Shown here: positions 52,714 to 62,963 of the stretch, piece by piece
How the letters are laid out: each line of letters starts with the position of its first letter
Position numbering within the stretch: the first letter of the stretch is position 1
NCBI GenBank assembly: GCA_964588795.1
Contig: CAZPQN010000010.1
Coordinates: 1-64,000, forward strand
Origin: CAZPQN01 sp964588795
Lineage (GTDB): Bacteria; Fidelibacterota; UBA2242
Length of the DNA stretch: 64,000 bases
Direction: 5' to 3'
Position numbers and translations under genes: made by a program
The notes under the pieces: generated by a model
Told to the model about the DNA's origin: nothing
The model's database searches: none
The model's input: the letters and a program-made list of their open reading frames with translations, nothing else

Positions 52714-55700
52714 ATGAGGTATACGACGTCGAAATTGAATATCAAGGAATGCCTGGGCTGGGTATTGGGGACCTTGTTCACTGCCGGCGCAATTATTTTC
52801 CTAAGTTCTTATTTCACGCAAGCCTTTCCTGAACACCAGATTGACTTTAAGTTAAACCGCTCTCAGGCTTATCAGGCATCCCGGAATTTTCTCGAATCCC
52901 GCAAGCTCAACGTCTCCGGTTTCCGACACGCAATCATTTTCGACATCGACGAACCCGCCAAGACTTTTTTGGAAAGGACAATCGGGTTCGATTCAAGCGC
53001 GCGTCTTTTCCAGAACGAGATGCCCATCTGGTACTGGAGCACCCGCTGGTTCCAACCGCTCAATCGAGAGGAATTCAGAGTTGCCCTTTCACCGGCCGGG
53101 CAGATCGTAGAATTCGAACATATTTTACCTGAAGAAGCAGCCACCCTGCACAGCCGGGTTAGTCGTCACGAAGCCCGGCAAATCGCCCGTAACTTTATGC
53201 TTGCCCAGAAGATTGATGCAGATGAGTGGCAGCTGGTTGAAACCCGGAGTGAAGCCAAGCCCGAGCGTACAGATCATTTCTTAACTTTTCGGAATCACAA
53301 AAGCTCTGTGGCGAATGCCGAGTACCGCATCGAAGTGACCATCCAGGGCGATGCAGTCGGCAAATACCGGCGCTACCTCAAATTGCCCGAGACCTGGCAA
53401 AGAGCCTATCAACGTCTGCGTTCTGCGAATCTCACCACTGCCCTGGCGGCCGATATCGGGGCGATTGCAATGATAATTGCAGCCGGAGTTGTTTTTTTCC
53501 GCAATCTGAAGCGCCGGAATCTGCGCCTCAAAGCCGCCATCTGGTTCGGAGTCCTGACCATTGTAATTCAATTGATCGCCATGCTCAATTTGATTCCGAT
53601 CAGCATTTTTCAGATTGATAGTAACCAATCGCTGGTGGATTATTTTGGGCAATTTACGTTAGCAGCGGTGATGATGGCCTTGCTTTACGGACTTTTGGTA
53701 TTCCTGGTAACGGCCGCTGGCGAAAACTTGATACGCACGACGAATATCTTCCCCCACATTTCACTCTCGCAGTCCTTTTCACGCAACCATCTGCGTTCGA
53801 AGCAGTTTCTGATAGAGGCAGGTCTCGGACTGGCCCTGGCGTTTATTTTCCTGGCTTTTCAAACTGGATTTTACCTGATTGCCAAACGCTGGGGGGCCTG
53901 GTCACCTGCGGATGTGTCGTATTCGAATGTCCTCAATGCCGCCTGTCCGGCGCTTTTTGTGCTGATGACAGGATTTATTCCGGCCGTGACAGAGGAGTTT
54001 CTTTTCCGGTTGTTTACCATTCCGTTCCTGTTAAAAATCACGCGCAGTAAAGCCATCGCGGTCATCGTGCCGGCGCTTATCTGGGGATTCGCCCACGCGA
54101 ATTATCCCAACCAACCTTTCTGGATCAGGGGTATGGAAGTCAGCCTGTTCGGAATATTAATCGGGATTGTTTTCCTGAAGACAGGCGTTGTGACTTTACT
54201 GATCTGGCACTATACCGTAGATGCGCTGTATGCCGGTCTGGTGCTGTTTAAAAGTGGAGACTGGCTCCTGATCATCAGTGGTGGTCTGGTAGCTGGATTG
54301 ATGCTCCTGCCGTTGCTCTATAATCTGTTTCACCGTTTGAAGTACGGTCATTTTACGCACGACGATACAGCAACCGTAGCGGCGATTCCCGAGATTATCC
54401 AGGATGTACAACCGCAAATCGCCCCCCAGCCAGCTTTGCTCCGGGAAGAGTACCTGCGCCTGCATCCCCGTCGGATCAGGCTGGCATTAATCATCATCAC
54501 CGGAACAATTGTGATTGGTCTTTCGCCGGGTCAGTCCATTGGGAATCGGCGGATGAACCTCACGCGCCGCGCCGCGATGACTATTGCCCGCAGTTTTGTG
54601 GCGGAGCGAGACACCGGTTCCGCAAAATTCATGACCTCCGTCAGATTTACCAGCGATATCGAGCCACAATTCGTCCGCTATATCCTGCAACACTCCTCGC
54701 TCGATAGTTTGAATTATCTGATAGAAAATTATTTAGACGGTGGGCGTGGCTGGCAGGTCCGGTTTTTTGAACCCCTATCACCCACCGAATACCAGATTAC
54801 GGTCAACCCGCTGAGCGGGGCGGTCTCTTCCTTCTCGCATATAGTACCGGAAGAAAATCCCGGCGCCAAACTGACCCCTCGGCAGGCTCGCCGATTGGCG
54901 GAGAAATTTCTGCAACAGCGGCAGATTGATCTTCAGAAATTGAGGTTGATTGATTCGAAAACTAACCATTTGAAGCATCGCACCGATCACATTTTCGTGT
55001 GGGAAAGTTCGCCGCAGGATCAGGCCAGTATCGGTCAGGGGCGTCTGCGCCATCGCGTTATTGTGCGGGGCAAAGAGATCAGCGAATACCGAGTCTATTA
55101 CAAGTTGCCCGAGGAATGGATTACCAATGAGACTGCTCGTACAACCTACCAGACCATCTGGGAATTTTCGCAGATTGCGCTGTTAGTCAGCGGGATTTTT
55201 TTAATTGTCCGATACCTGCTAAGGCATCCGCCGGGAATGGCCTTCAACTGGTCCATTCCGGTCAGGGTCGCCTTTTTTATCGGACTGCTATATTTGATCA
55301 ACGCTCTGAGTGCCTATCGAGAAGCGCGCTGGGACTATGCCACCAGCTGGAACCTGAGTGCCTGGACAGCCTTTTGGTTTTTTTTAGTGATCCTGAAAAC
55401 CTTGGCCGCGGCGGGACTGAGTTTGATGATGACCGCCGGTCTGGTTTATCTGTATCCGAATTTACCGGCGTTCTTTTCACCGATCGGTCGGCGAGGCTAT
55501 AGCCGCGATGCGATCGTTGGCGCCCTGACGGTCAGTTGCGGGATATTGGCTCTCCATAAATTGGTGACGCTGGCCATTCTGCGCTATCGCCCACCTCTAT
55601 TGGCCGAAATATATTCGGTGGAAACTGAACTTGCGGCCGTCTGGCCGTGGCTAAATATCTTTGTTTCTACTGCTCTGCGCGCTCTTCTCTACCTTGCCGT

Positions 55701-56070
55701 CATCGGGCTTTTCTTATTCCTGCTGTCCGCAGTTTTGCACCAACGCTGGCGCCAGCTTGCGGTTCTGACTCTGGTAGCGGCGCTTTTTCAGACCTACCCG
55801 AACGGATTCGGGACAGATTTTTGGTTCGGGTGGCTAATCAATGCGGTCTATCTCGGATGGGGCGCCATCGGGGTCGTGTACTTTCTGCGGCGCAATTTAC
55901 TCGCCTATCTGTTGGCCGTCACCTTTTACCTGATTTTAAATAGCGGATTGAATTTATTTGCTGCCAGGACGCCTGGCGGCTATTACCAGATGGCAATTGT
56001 GTTCGGGGTGCTCATGGTTGCCCTGGCTTGGTATGTGACCGCTCACCGGCGCGAAGCTCTAAAAATTTGA
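52714..56070 (+). CDS. CPBP (CAAX-type) intramembrane metalloprotease with duplicated soluble modules
   Basis: The 1118-residue protein starts with a transmembrane helix (about 13-35), then an extracytoplasmic module (about 45-235), a membrane block (about 240-540), a linker, a second membrane helix (about 590-610), a second copy of the extracytoplasmic module (about 615-820) and a final membrane block (about 830-1115). The two modules share a pattern: R..A..IA..F......., then FF.PL...E....V.P..G....F.HI.PEE, resembling tandem PepSY-like domains. Protease motifs are in the first membrane block: EEFLFR (Glu427, Glu428, Arg432), His461 and His499/Asp503. The substrate is unknown. Confidence 0.82.
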   Translation: MRYTTSKLNIKECLGWVLGTLFTAGAIIFLSSYFTQAFPEHQIDFKLNRSQAYQASRNFLESRKLNVSGFRHAIIFDIDEPAKTFLERTIGFDSSARLFQNEMPIWYWSTRWFQPLNREEFRVALSPAGQIVEFEHILPEEAATLHSRVSRHEARQIARNFMLAQKIDADEWQLVETRSEAKPERTDHFLTFRNHKSSVANAEYRIEVTIQGDAVGKYRRYLKLPETWQRAYQRLRSANLTTALAADIGAIAMIIAAGVVFFRNLKRRNLRLKAAIWFGVLTIVIQLIAMLNLIPISIFQIDSNQSLVDYFGQFTLAAVMMALLYGLLVFLVTAAGENLIRTTNIFPHISLSQSFSRNHLRSKQFLIEAGLGLALAFIFLAFQTGFYLIAKRWGAWSPADVSYSNVLNAACPALFVLMTGFIPAVTEEFLFRLFTIPFLLKITRSKAIAVIVPALIWGFAHANYPNQPFWIRGMEVSLFGILIGIVFLKTGVVTLLIWHYTVDALYAGLVLFKSGDWLLIISGGLVAGLMLLPLLYNLFHRLKYGHFTHDDTATVAAIPEIIQDVQPQIAPQPALLREEYLRLHPRRIRLALIIITGTIVIGLSPGQSIGNRRMNLTRRAAMTIARSFVAERDTGSAKFMTSVRFTSDIEPQFVRYILQHSSLDSLNYLIENYLDGGRGWQVRFFEPLSPTEYQITVNPLSGAVSSFSHIVPEENPGAKLTPRQARRLAEKFLQQRQIDLQKLRLIDSKTNHLKHRTDHIFVWESSPQDQASIGQGRLRHRVIVRGKEISEYRVYYKLPEEWITNETARTTYQTIWEFSQIALLVSGIFLIVRYLLRHPPGMAFNWSIPVRVAFFIGLLYLINALSAYREARWDYATSWNLSAWTAFWFFLVILKTLAAAGLSLMMTAGLVYLYPNLPAFFSPIGRRGYSRDAIVGALTVSCGILALHKLVTLAILRYRPPLLAEIYSVETELAAVWPWLNIFVSTALRALLYLAVIGLFLFLLSAVLHQRWRQLAVLTLVAALFQTYPNGFGTDFWFGWLINAVYLGWGAIGVVYFLRRNLLAYLLAVTFYLILNSGLNLFAARTPGGYYQMAIVFGVLMVALAWYVTAHRREALKI

Positions 56071-56126
56071 CAAGACTATTTTAAATCGCGGTCTCATCCG
56101 TTAAATTTCAACCCGGAAGACGATTC

Positions 56127-57824
56127 ATGGTACAACCAAGCAAAGAACCGGTCAGCGAAAATCCCTGCGAGTTCGTAGATGATCCGCAACTGCGGGCCAA
56201 GATTGCATCCGCAGTGCCCGAGATCCAGCAGTATATTGCCAATTTATGTAAGCGGGTGCGGGATTTAGCCAAAATCGGTGCCGCGCTGTCCGCCGAGCAC
56301 AATTTGCCCAAGCTTTTACAGATGATTTTGGAAGAAGCCCGCTATTTCACCAATGCCGACGGCGGAACATTGTATATGATGGACGAAGATGGACACGCGC
56401 TGAAGTTCGAGATTGTCCAGACAGATTCACTCAATATTCGAATGGGGGGGACTTCAGGTAATCCCATCAACTGGTATCCTGTGCGACTTTACTTACAGGA
56501 TGGCCAGCCCAATCATGCCATGGTTTCGGCGCATGTCGGCTTGACGGGTGAGGTAATCAATATTCCCGACGTTTATGATGTCGAGGGTTTCGATTTCACC
56601 GGCACCCGCGCCTTTGACAACAAAACCGGCTACCGATCCAAATCAATGTTGGTCGTACCCATGCGTAACCACGAAGACGAAATCATCGGCGTGGTGCAGC
56701 TCATCAACTCCCAGGATCCGGTAACCCGTGAGGTAGTGCCTTTTTCGCAGTCTGACCAGAACCTGATAATCTCACTAGCGTCGCAGGCGGCGGTCGCGAT
56801 TACCAATACCAAGCTGATCCACGATCTGGAAAATTTATTTGAATCGTTCATCCAGGTGATTGCCTCGGCGATAGACGAAAAATCGCCCTACACCGGTGGC
56901 CATATCGAACGGGTGGCGGAGCTGACGATGCTCATTGCTCACAAACTAAACGACGTAAACTACGGTAAATACGCGGACTTTCTGCTGACGGAAGACCAGT
57001 TGAAGGAATTACGGATTGCCGCCTGGATGCACGATATTGGCAAAATTACCACTCCCGAATATGTCGTTGACAAATCGACCAAGCTGGCAACGATATACGA
57101 CCGGATCAATACCGTTCAGGCCCGGTTTGAAATCCTCAAGCGCGAAACAAAACTGCGCCTTTTGGAGCAATACTGCCGGCCGGGAGCCGCACCGTTAAAT
57201 GATACCGTCAACGAGGAATATGAGCGCGTCGCCCGGCAGATTGACGACGATTGGGAATTCGTCAGGGTCGCGAATGTCGGGGGCGAATTCATGGCGCCGG
57301 AAAAACAGGAACGGATACGTCAAATTGCCGCCCATTCTTACCAACTTAACGGTCAGGATCAGTCACTCCTTTCGGAAGAGGAGGTTAAAAATCTCTGTAT
57401 TGCCCGCGGAACGCTGAGTGATGAGGAACGCCAGATCATCAATAACCACGTCGTCGTAACGATTAAAATGTTGGAAAAACTGCCCTATCCCAAAAAACTG
57501 CGCCGGGTGCCGGAATTCGCTGGCGGACACCATGAAAAATTGGATGGCACCGGTTATCCCAACGGCCTGAATGAAGAGCAGCTTTCGGTGCAGGCGCGGA
57601 TTTTGGCTTTGGCGGATATTTTCGAGGCGCTGACGGCCAGGGATCGCCCTTACAAAAAAGCCAAATCGCTGGCGGAATCCATGAAAATCATGGGCTTTAT
57701 GGCGAAGGACAAACACATTGATCCGGAAATCTTCAAGGTGTTTGTGCAGGAAAAAATCTACCTTGAATATGCCCGGAAATACATGGATCCCGCCCAGATA
57801 GACGAAGTCAATCTGCCAGTCTGA
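56127..57824 (+). CDS. GAF domain-HD-GYP phosphodiesterase
   Basis: The 565-residue protein has a GAF sensor domain (about 60-225: ADGGTLYMMDEDGHALKFEIVQTDSL, SMLVVPMRNHEDEIIGVVQLINSQD) and an HD-GYP domain from about 235. Motifs are HIERVAELTMLIA, the HD dyad His302-Asp303 in MHDIGK, and HHEKLDGTGYPNGL (His468). HD-GYP enzymes usually degrade cyclic di-GMP. Between the HD and HHE motifs lie about 165 residues, about 100 more than usual, forming a charged helical insertion (about 315-430). The protein has no membrane segments. It follows the CPBP gene by 56 bp. Confidence 0.92.
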   Translation: MVQPSKEPVSENPCEFVDDPQLRAKIASAVPEIQQYIANLCKRVRDLAKIGAALSAEHNLPKLLQMILEEARYFTNADGGTLYMMDEDGHALKFEIVQTDSLNIRMGGTSGNPINWYPVRLYLQDGQPNHAMVSAHVGLTGEVINIPDVYDVEGFDFTGTRAFDNKTGYRSKSMLVVPMRNHEDEIIGVVQLINSQDPVTREVVPFSQSDQNLIISLASQAAVAITNTKLIHDLENLFESFIQVIASAIDEKSPYTGGHIERVAELTMLIAHKLNDVNYGKYADFLLTEDQLKELRIAAWMHDIGKITTPEYVVDKSTKLATIYDRINTVQARFEILKRETKLRLLEQYCRPGAAPLNDTVNEEYERVARQIDDDWEFVRVANVGGEFMAPEKQERIRQIAAHSYQLNGQDQSLLSEEEVKNLCIARGTLSDEERQIINNHVVVTIKMLEKLPYPKKLRRVPEFAGGHHEKLDGTGYPNGLNEEQLSVQARILALADIFEALTARDRPYKKAKSLAESMKIMGFMAKDKHIDPEIFKVFVQEKIYLEYARKYMDPAQIDEVNLPV

Positions 57825-57855
57825 AAACTCCCATTTTGCAGGAAAACCTTCTCTC

Positions 57856-59262
57856 ATGCCTCCTGTGAAAAGAAATGCCGTAGTCGAGCTGACCATCACC
57901 GATCTGGCTTACGGGGGCAAGGGACTCGCCCGTCTGGGTGATTATTTGTTATTTGCCCCTGATTGCCCGGTGCCGGGACGCCGGATTTTGGCGCAGGTGA
58001 CCAAAGCCCGCACTGCCTGGGCTGAGGTGAAAACGAGAAGTATCCTGGAGCGCAGTCCGCAGGAAATCCCCGCTCCCTGCCCGTATTTTGCGCATTGCGG
58101 CGGCTGTCGTCATCAGAATTTGCCCTACACTCTCCAACTGGAATATTTTCAGCGGCAGGTGCGCGATCTGTATCATCATTTGGGCGGCTTTGCTAAGGTA
58201 GTAATCGAACCGATTATCCCCGCAGTGCAGCTCTGGCACTATCGCAACAAAATGGAATTTGCGTTTTCCAATAGGTGCTGGCGCACTCCCGCTGATCCTG
58301 CCGACCAGCGCCCCGATTTCGCGTTGGGGTTACGGGTGCCCGGTAATTTTTACAAAGCCCTCGACCTCGCCGATTGCCTGATCGCCCCGCCGGCCACCCG
58401 ATCAATCCTCGATACGGTGCGCAATTTTGCCACGGCCCAGGCGCTCGCCCCCTACGACGCTAAAAAACACACCGGCTTCCTGAGGCATTTGGTGATTCGG
58501 CACAGCATTCGTTCGGATCAGTACCTGATCAATATCGTGACCAATGCAGATGAGCCGGAAATGCTGCGGGATTTAATGGAGCCGTTGCTCGCCGTGGTTC
58601 CGCATATCGTCGCGGTGGTCAATGCCGTAACCGATAACGTTTCGGGATTGGCCAGCGGGCGAAAAATAAATGCGCTTTATGGCGAAACCCACATCTACGA
58701 GCGACTCGGTGAGTTAACCTTCAAAATTTCTCCAGCTTCCTTTTTCCAGACCAATACCCTGATGGCGGAACGGCTGTACCAGATTGTGGAGGAGTACGTC
58801 GCTGAAGGTTCCCGCCGGGTGATCTGGGATCTGTACTGCGGAACCGGCAGTATCGCGCTTTACCTGGCACGCCAGGCCGAGGAGGTAATTGGTTTCGAAA
58901 TCTCGCCCGCCGCTGTGGCCGATGCCCGGGAAAACGTGGACCTGAACAAAATAAACAACGTACGTTTCATTGAGGGCGACCTGAATACGCTGTTTACTGA
59001 TGATCCCCAATTACTGGCTCAACTGCCGGCGCCTGACCTGGTAATCCTCGATCCGCCCCGCGATGGTCTGCATCCGCAACTCCTGCCAGTTCTGGCGAAG
59101 GTAGCCGCCGAGCGTCTGATTTACGTTTCCTGCAATCCGGCGACCCAGGTGCGCGATCTGAAAACCTTGATCGCATCCGGTTATATTATCCGACGCGTAC
59201 AACCCGTAGACCTTTTTCCGCAGACACCGCATATTGAAGTGATCACCCTGCTGACCCGCTAA
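57856..59262 (+). CDS. RlmD/RumA-type 23S rRNA (uracil-5-)-methyltransferase
   Basis: The 468-residue SAM-dependent RNA methyltransferase has an N-terminal TRAM domain (about 5-65), a [4Fe-4S] cluster motif CPYFAHCGGC (Cys75, Cys81, Cys84, with a fourth Cys likely in LADCLIAPP), the SAM-binding motif WDLYCGTGSIALYLA, and the catalytic motif YVSCNPATQVRDL, with DPPRDGLHPQ. Family members methylate U1939 or U747 of 23S rRNA or U54 of tRNA; the exact site is not determinable. It starts 31 bp after the HD-GYP gene. Confidence 0.9.
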   Translation: MPPVKRNAVVELTITDLAYGGKGLARLGDYLLFAPDCPVPGRRILAQVTKARTAWAEVKTRSILERSPQEIPAPCPYFAHCGGCRHQNLPYTLQLEYFQRQVRDLYHHLGGFAKVVIEPIIPAVQLWHYRNKMEFAFSNRCWRTPADPADQRPDFALGLRVPGNFYKALDLADCLIAPPATRSILDTVRNFATAQALAPYDAKKHTGFLRHLVIRHSIRSDQYLINIVTNADEPEMLRDLMEPLLAVVPHIVAVVNAVTDNVSGLASGRKINALYGETHIYERLGELTFKISPASFFQTNTLMAERLYQIVEEYVAEGSRRVIWDLYCGTGSIALYLARQAEEVIGFEISPAAVADARENVDLNKINNVRFIEGDLNTLFTDDPQLLAQLPAPDLVILDPPRDGLHPQLLPVLAKVAAERLIYVSCNPATQVRDLKTLIASGYIIRRVQPVDLFPQTPHIEVITLLTR

Positions 59263-59391
59263 AGAAATCGGATTTGATTCCCTGATCGTAAAAAAAAGTA
59301 AGTCATAACCTGCTCTAAATGCCTGTTCGCATAACGCCCCGATTGCTTTAAATTACCAGTCCAATTATGAACGGCACGTGGAGGCAAACCT

Positions 59392-61674
59392 ATGCTTCGT
59401 CTCGGTGAATGGATCTTAAAATGGCGTTTCTGGCTCAGTCTCCTGATCGGGCTGGTGACGCTGTTGGCGCTTACCCAGTTACCCAAACTGCGCACCGAAG
59501 ACGACGAGAATACCTGGTTTACACAACAGGATCCCGTGCTGGCGACCTTCAAACGCTTTCGGGAAAATTTTCCCCATACCGGTAATGTGATCGTCGCCTA
59601 TCGTTGCTCCACGCCGCTGGATTCTGCGGAGCTGATTTACCTGAACCAGTTAGGGGGAAAACTGCAGGCCGCGCCTTTTGTAACGCAGGTGCTCAGTCTG
59701 TTGACGGTCGAGGATATTGTCGGTTCACCGGAAGGCCTGTCTGTCGAACCGCTCATCGGCCAGACCAATTTGACGGAAAGTGACCGGCTGATGATTCAAC
59801 AACGCATCACCCGCAATCCTTTCATCAGCGGCAACCTGCTTGCGCACCACGGTGAGGTGTTGGCGCTGTTGCTGGAAATTGATTTGCCCGAAGATTCGAC
59901 CCAAACCAACGTTGCGCGCTACATTGAGCTCAGCCGCACCCTAAAAACGCTCTTGGATACGGAAACCCGGCGTACCGGACGGCAATTTCATTTCAGCGGG
60001 GAACAGATTTTGGATGGTGAGCTGAATGCCATCATCGAACATGATATTGCCGTGTTTTTTCCGCTATCACTGTTAATTTCGGGCGCGGTTGTTTTTCTGC
60101 TGTTTCGCAACTGGCGGGTCGTCGTGACGGCGCTGGCAACAGTAGTGGTGGCGCTCCTCTGGACTTTGGGACTGAAAGGCTTTGCCGATATCCCCATTTC
60201 GCCGGTGTCCTCGACCCTGTTTGCCCTGATCAATATTATCGGTCTGGCAAACTCGATCCATCTCATCAGCCAGTTCCGGATAGAAATGACGCGGCATACC
60301 GAGAGACGCGGGGCAATTCTGCAAGCCTTGGTCAAAGCCGGTCGCCCCTGCTTTTTTACTTCCTTCACGACGGCGGTGGGATTTGGGTCGCTGGCGATCA
60401 GTCGCATCCCGGCGATTAAAAATCTTGGTCTGTTTGCCGGTTTTGGCATCATGGTCGCCTATCTGTTGGCCTTAATATTGGTTCCGACGCTTCTAATGAG
60501 CACGCACTTAAATCTGACCGGTAAAAAGCAGAGCAACATGACATCCATGCAAAAAGTGCTTGACCGAATTGCCAACTGGAATCTACGTTTTCCACGGCTG
60601 ATCCTGTTGAGTGCGACTGTTTTGACGGTGCTGATGGCGATGGGCCTGCCGCGTATTCAGACCGAGGCCTCAATGCTGGAATACCTGAAAAAATCCAACC
60701 GACTGTATCAGGATACACGCTTTTTGGATCAATGGCTGACCGGCGCTTCCAGCCTCGAAATCGTCTTGTCCGGCGCTGAAGACACTTTCAAGGAACCGGC
60801 AGTTCTCCGACAAATCGATTCCATTCAACAGGCACTGGCTCCTGATCCGGCGGTTGCCGCCACTTACTCCGTTGTGGATTATCTGAAACTGATCAACCGG
60901 GCGCTGAACGCCGATCACCCGGAAGCATATCGCATCCCTGATTCACGCTCAGCGGTGGCGCAGGCGTTCCTGCTCTATGAAATTTCCGGCGGCGAAGAAA
61001 CCGCCGACTTCGTGACGGCCGACTATGCCACGGCACGCCTTTCGATTCGCACCCGCCAGATGAACGCCAACCTGCGCCAGGGTTTGCTGAACCGCATTGA
61101 GCATTTGATGCGAAAATACGCGCCAGACATCAAATATGAAGTGACGGGCGTGGATTTTTTAGTCAACGCTGTCACCCACCAGATTATCCGTACGCAGATC
61201 GAGAGTTTAGGAATGGCCTTGATTGTCATCCTGGCACTGATGATAGCGCAATTCGGCTGGCGGGGTGGACTTATCAGTGTTCTGCCCAATATCTTTCCGA
61301 TCGTCATGACTTTGGGTTTAATGGGTTATGGCAACTTTCATCTGAACATGGCAACGGCGATCATTGCCTCCATTGCAATCGGCATGGTCGTCGATGATAC
61401 GATCCACTACTTTTCGCACTTCAAAACCGACTTTGTGGTGAGCGGCGCACGTCAGGTCGCGATGCGTAGTGCGCTCCTGGAAGTCGGCCCCGCCCTGATT
61501 TTCACGTCCGGGGTGCTTGTGCTCGGATTTGCGGTCAACCTGCTGTCGCAAACACGCATTCTGCGCGATTTCGGGATCCTGTCCGGGGTAGCGATTGTAA
61601 CGGCTTTGCTGGGAGACCTGTTTATCGGACCAGTCCTGCTCAGCCGGTGGGAAGTGTTCCGCAGAAGAAAGTAA
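59392..61674 (+). CDS. RND superfamily/MMPL-type transporter
   Basis: The 760-residue inner membrane protein has the RND layout of two halves, each with one transmembrane helix (about 15-30 and 400-418), a large extracytoplasmic loop and a cluster of five helices (about 215-375 and 605-750). Sterol-sensing-domain-like stretches occur in both halves (VSSTLFALINIIGLANSIHLISQFR and MATAIIASIAIGMVVDDTIHYFSHF). The size and two-fold repeat fit MMPL/HAE-3-like transporters for hydrophobic or lipid substrates. No membrane-fusion or outer membrane partner is adjacent. Confidence 0.9.
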   Translation: MLRLGEWILKWRFWLSLLIGLVTLLALTQLPKLRTEDDENTWFTQQDPVLATFKRFRENFPHTGNVIVAYRCSTPLDSAELIYLNQLGGKLQAAPFVTQVLSLLTVEDIVGSPEGLSVEPLIGQTNLTESDRLMIQQRITRNPFISGNLLAHHGEVLALLLEIDLPEDSTQTNVARYIELSRTLKTLLDTETRRTGRQFHFSGEQILDGELNAIIEHDIAVFFPLSLLISGAVVFLLFRNWRVVVTALATVVVALLWTLGLKGFADIPISPVSSTLFALINIIGLANSIHLISQFRIEMTRHTERRGAILQALVKAGRPCFFTSFTTAVGFGSLAISRIPAIKNLGLFAGFGIMVAYLLALILVPTLLMSTHLNLTGKKQSNMTSMQKVLDRIANWNLRFPRLILLSATVLTVLMAMGLPRIQTEASMLEYLKKSNRLYQDTRFLDQWLTGASSLEIVLSGAEDTFKEPAVLRQIDSIQQALAPDPAVAATYSVVDYLKLINRALNADHPEAYRIPDSRSAVAQAFLLYEISGGEETADFVTADYATARLSIRTRQMNANLRQGLLNRIEHLMRKYAPDIKYEVTGVDFLVNAVTHQIIRTQIESLGMALIVILALMIAQFGWRGGLISVLPNIFPIVMTLGLMGYGNFHLNMATAIIASIAIGMVVDDTIHYFSHFKTDFVVSGARQVAMRSALLEVGPALIFTSGVLVLGFAVNLLSQTRILRDFGILSGVAIVTALLGDLFIGPVLLSRWEVFRRRK

Positions 61675-61693
61675 TTGCTACACCTTAAAAGGG

Positions 61694-62806
61694 TTAGAAT
61701 AATTCTGTCACCATTTCCGCGATTGCCGGCGCGGAGGTCAGTCCCGGGGAATCGATGCCAATGAGATTGATGAATCCCGGCAAGCCCCTGTCGCTTTCCT
61801 CGCGGATGACGAAGTCGCGGAACTTGTCACCCGGACCTTGCAATTTGGCGCGGATGCCCGCCATTTCCGGTGACAAATCACCGGGTTCGATGAATGGCAG
61901 GAAAGGATGCACGCTTTCCCAGAAAGCCGGCGCGTGGGCGGGATTGACATCGTAGGTCAGCTCGGTGACGTAAAATGCGTTCGGTCCCAAAGCCAGCGTG
62001 CCGTCCAGGCGCAGACGGGTATGGATGCCCAGGCTGATGGCGGTCGGCGTCGGATAGATCAGGTGACTCAGGCGTCCGGCGTGACGATTGGCGACGTTGA
62101 AATATTCGCCTTTGCAGGGATGCAGGCGGTAGTTATGATGGTCAGGGTCGATGCCTGCCAGGGTGGCAATTTTGTCGGCGTGTAATCCGGCGGCATTGAT
62201 AACAACCTTGGTGCCGATGTCGAATTCCTCGTCATACGGAGTGGCAATGGTCAGTTTATAACCGGCGGACTCGCGGGCGATCGCTACGACCCGGCTGTTG
62301 TAGGCGATGGTCACGCCGTGCGCCTCGGCCTGCATTTCATAAAAACGCATTAGCTGATGGGCGTCAAGCAGGCCGGTTGCGGGGCTGTAGAGAGCCACCT
62401 GGGCTGTGACTTCCGGTTCCAATTGGTGGATGCGGGACTGATCGATGAGTTCCAGACCGGGGACGCCATTGGCCAGCCCCTGGCGGTAAAGTTCCTCGAT
62501 GTGCTGGATTTCTTCGGGATGCGTGCCGACGATCAGTTTGCCGCATTTGCGATGGGGAATTTGATATTGTTCGCACAATTGATAGAGCAGGTGATTGCCG
62601 CGCACGCACAACCGCGCCTTAAGCGAATCGGTCGGGTAGTACATGCCGGCATGAATGACTTCGCTGTTGCGCGAGGAGGTCTCTTCGCCGAAGTGGGGAT
62701 GCTGTTCCGCAAGCACGATTTCGCCCCGCCGGGCGGCAGACAGGCGTTCGGCAATTGCCAGCCCGACTACACCCGCGCCGATTACCACAATATCAACCTG
62801 TTCCAA
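61694..62806 (-). CDS. FAD-dependent oxidoreductase, LhgO-like (L-2-hydroxyglutarate oxidase/dehydrogenase family)
   Basis: The 370-residue DAO-family flavoprotein begins with the dinucleotide motif VVIGAGVVGLAIAERLS and carries SSRNSEVIHAGMYYPTDSLKARLCVRGN, characteristic of LhgO-like enzymes, then INAAGLHADKIA and a C-terminal GIDSPGLTSAPAIAEMV FAD contact. L-2-hydroxyglutarate is the best-known substrate; other 2-hydroxy acids or glycerol 3-phosphate-like compounds cannot be excluded. It is a single gene, converging on the RND transporter gene and diverging from the lipoprotein gene. Confidence 0.85.
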   Translation of the reverse strand: MEQVDIVVIGAGVVGLAIAERLSAARRGEIVLAEQHPHFGEETSSRNSEVIHAGMYYPTDSLKARLCVRGNHLLYQLCEQYQIPHRKCGKLIVGTHPEEIQHIEELYRQGLANGVPGLELIDQSRIHQLEPEVTAQVALYSPATGLLDAHQLMRFYEMQAEAHGVTIAYNSRVVAIARESAGYKLTIATPYDEEFDIGTKVVINAAGLHADKIATLAGIDPDHHNYRLHPCKGEYFNVANRHAGRLSHLIYPTPTAISLGIHTRLRLDGTLALGPNAFYVTELTYDVNPAHAPAFWESVHPFLPFIEPGDLSPEMAGIRAKLQGPGDKFRDFVIREESDRGLPGFINLIGIDSPGLTSAPAIAEMVTELF

Positions 62807-62916
62807 AATCTCACCTCATACTTTATTGGAAAATTAATTAAATGATGCCTTAATCCCAACACCGGGAATTATGTTAATGCAATATTTGAGTAATAGATCT
62901 CGATCCATTATAGTTC

Positions 62917-62945
62917 TTGGACAAGGAGTTGGCAGGTATTATATT
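62917..62945 (+). promoter_or_regulatory. Candidate promoter for the interrupted lipoprotein gene
   Basis: TTGGAC (62917-62922) and TATATT (62940-62945) are spaced 17 bp; transcription would start near 62952, about 130 bases before ATG 63083. Confidence 0.5.
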
Positions 62946-62963
62946 CATGCGCAATGTTACGGT

